Shown here: in pieces, positions 39,232-40,196 of the stretch
Numbering within the stretch: position 1 is the stretch's first letter
Layout of the letters: every line of letters begins with the position of its first letter
NCBI RefSeq assembly: GCF_000485595.1
Contig: NW_014578965.1
Location: 1-40,196, forward strand
From: Priapulus caudatus
Taxonomy: Eukaryota > Priapulida > Priapulimorpha > Priapulimorphida > Priapulidae
DNA length: 40,196 bases
Direction: 5' to 3'
Notes under the pieces: generated by a model
Told to the model about the DNA's origin: nothing
Databases searched by the model: none
Seen by the model: only the letters and a program-made list of their open reading frames with translations
Position numbers and translations under genes: made by a program

Positions 39232-40196
39232 TTAACCCTTTGACTGCCAGCATTGTTTTGAAAAACAATGGAAGATGAAGCGTTTTCTGTCTCTTGCACT
39301 ATAGATTTGGTATTTTTGCTATAGTTACACAACAAGTTAGGACAAAGTTAGTTTGAAGTGATTCCACAATACTGAAGGCTTGCAAGTGTAACCAGTTGTT
39401 GTCAGAAAAGTGTTCATAACAAAAACAATAACTAAAATAACAAACATGTTTTATACAGCGAGAATATTCATGAATGATACATAAAATCTGTCACAATACA
39501 ACCACTGGTTGTTTCACTAATCTGGCCAGCGCTGTCTGTGAACTCGATGCCGCAGCATCAGCTAGGACACAGCCGTTTTTTGACATTTTGGCACCCAAAA
39601 CTGTGTTTCTTTGCGTTTTCTACTTTTGTTCTTCCCTTTGCTTGCACTGCTGGCACACGCCAGCGTTTGATCCCAAACGTACGTAAATCACACACGTTAT
39701 GTCCAACTTGGTGTGAGTGACACAATTGGGAGTAACTGTTTTGCCAATGTGCTTCTGCTAGTAAAATTGATTTACTAGCTTGGTCAATCAGTTCACAGCG
39801 ATAGATCAGCTGTTTTTGGGACGATAACAACATCGGTGGGAGCCAGTAATACTGGTAACTATGGGAGGCTAGATGATGAATGAGTTTGTCACTGGCAAGG
39901 TCCACAAAGTGATATAAAAGTCTCAGCCACCCAGCGTTTAGGACTTGCGAGAGTAGCCATAGCAGCCTTTCATCTGGTCGAAGCAGGTCTACAACCACCA
40001 TGTATTGGTGTACTCATACCATCTGGGACTACTCACTGAATAGGCTACCATCCATGGGTCCTCCGTTTGACATTCGTTATATCATCACTCACTATCAAAT
40101 TATCACTACATATGTGAGTTCTAGCTGTCACTTGATCAACTCAATCTCGACCCTCATCAATTTGGCTGTCGTCATGTTACTAGCATTTGCCACTGT
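39232..40196 (-). mobile_element. Second piggyBac element, left (3') end, continues past the window
   Basis: TTAA (39232-39235) followed by CCCTTTGACTGCCAG, a common piggyBac terminal motif, and a palindrome CATTGTTTTGAAAAACAATG. About 320 bp inside lies the C-terminus of a minus-strand piggyBac-type transposase. The terminal sequence differs from the first element, so it is a separate family. The right end lies beyond 40196. Confidence 0.7.
39558..40030 (-). pseudogene. piggyBac transposase (PGBD-like), C-terminal part with frameshift
   Basis: One frame reads VDLLRPDERL, and the overlapping frame reads DQMKGCYGYSRKS; together they fit the VD-x-x-D-Q...Y-S...R piggyBac block that holds the last catalytic Asp. 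After the shift, LRLLYHFVDLASDKLIHH is the helical region, and HNVCDLRTFGIKRW and FGCQNV-x-x-RLC form the Cys-rich end, with some ligands lost. The frame stops at 39558 about 320 bp from the transposon end. A frameshift near 39945 and missing Cys residues show decay. Confidence 0.6.

Noticed and set aside
1-40196. tRNA, rRNA or other RNA genes
   Set aside because: No cloverleaf-compatible A and B boxes or rRNA words were seen by eye on either strand; a covariance-model search would be needed to exclude diverged ones.

Overview
This window looks like nuclear DNA of an invertebrate animal, most plausibly a cnidarian or another early-branching marine animal. The evidence is GT-AG introns inside recognisable exons, no bacterial gene organisation, and protein families I associate with such genomes: expanded G2E3-like HECT genes, P2X7-tail-like proteins, SWIM-type transposase relatives, BEL/Pao, Merlin and piggyBac. 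The species cannot be fixed from sequence. A single N (1718) and a 10-N gap (15923-15932) show it is a draft assembly.

The window is mostly a layered transposon graveyard. 1-5300 holds A/T-rich and palindromic repeats, a Merlin transposase split into two overlapping pieces, a DUF7869-type fragment, a CXC cysteine-rich gene fragment and a GC-rich gene-less stretch. 5300-7900 holds a BEL/Pao reverse-transcriptase scrap and a SWIM zinc-finger transposase-like pseudogene. 7950-9600 has hairpins and a minisatellite. 9990-12950 is a minus-strand chain of remnants: PIF1-like helicase, hAT/DUF4371, coiled-coil Gag-like ORF and the end of a LINE ORF. 13000-17540 is repeats and MITEs, including an element of about 830 bp with 70-bp terminal repeats.

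18000-20040 holds a YqaJ-nuclease fragment (+) facing a THAP/DDE4 transposase (-). 20460-29190 holds an integrase-like fragment (+) facing a multi-exon HECT ubiquitin-ligase-like gene (-). An almost complete piggyBac element (23446-26070, flanked by TTAA) sits in a HECT intron, and several MITEs lie in other introns. 29340-30600 carries a minisatellite, a BEL protease scrap and a MULE transposase tail. 30933-32021 is the most intact-looking host gene fragment (two exons in phase). 32560-34125 is a second DUF7869-type pseudogene. 34184-35796 is a DUF3987 fragment joined to a Gag-only LTR element with primer-binding site and one LTR. 35797-37859 is a P2X7-tail-like ORF (+) facing a five-exon transposase-like pseudogene (-). 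38115 begins an N-terminal exon that may belong to a P2X7-tail-like protein, and 39232 onward is the left end of a second piggyBac element.

Two themes stand out. First, three accessory/transposase pairs are arranged tail to tail (YqaJ with THAP-DDE4, HECT with integrase, P2X7 tail with a THAP-type transposase relative), suggesting transposons that carry unusual passenger domains. Second, many coding lesions are single-base changes in homopolymers, so some pseudogenes may be intact genes with uncorrected sequencing errors.
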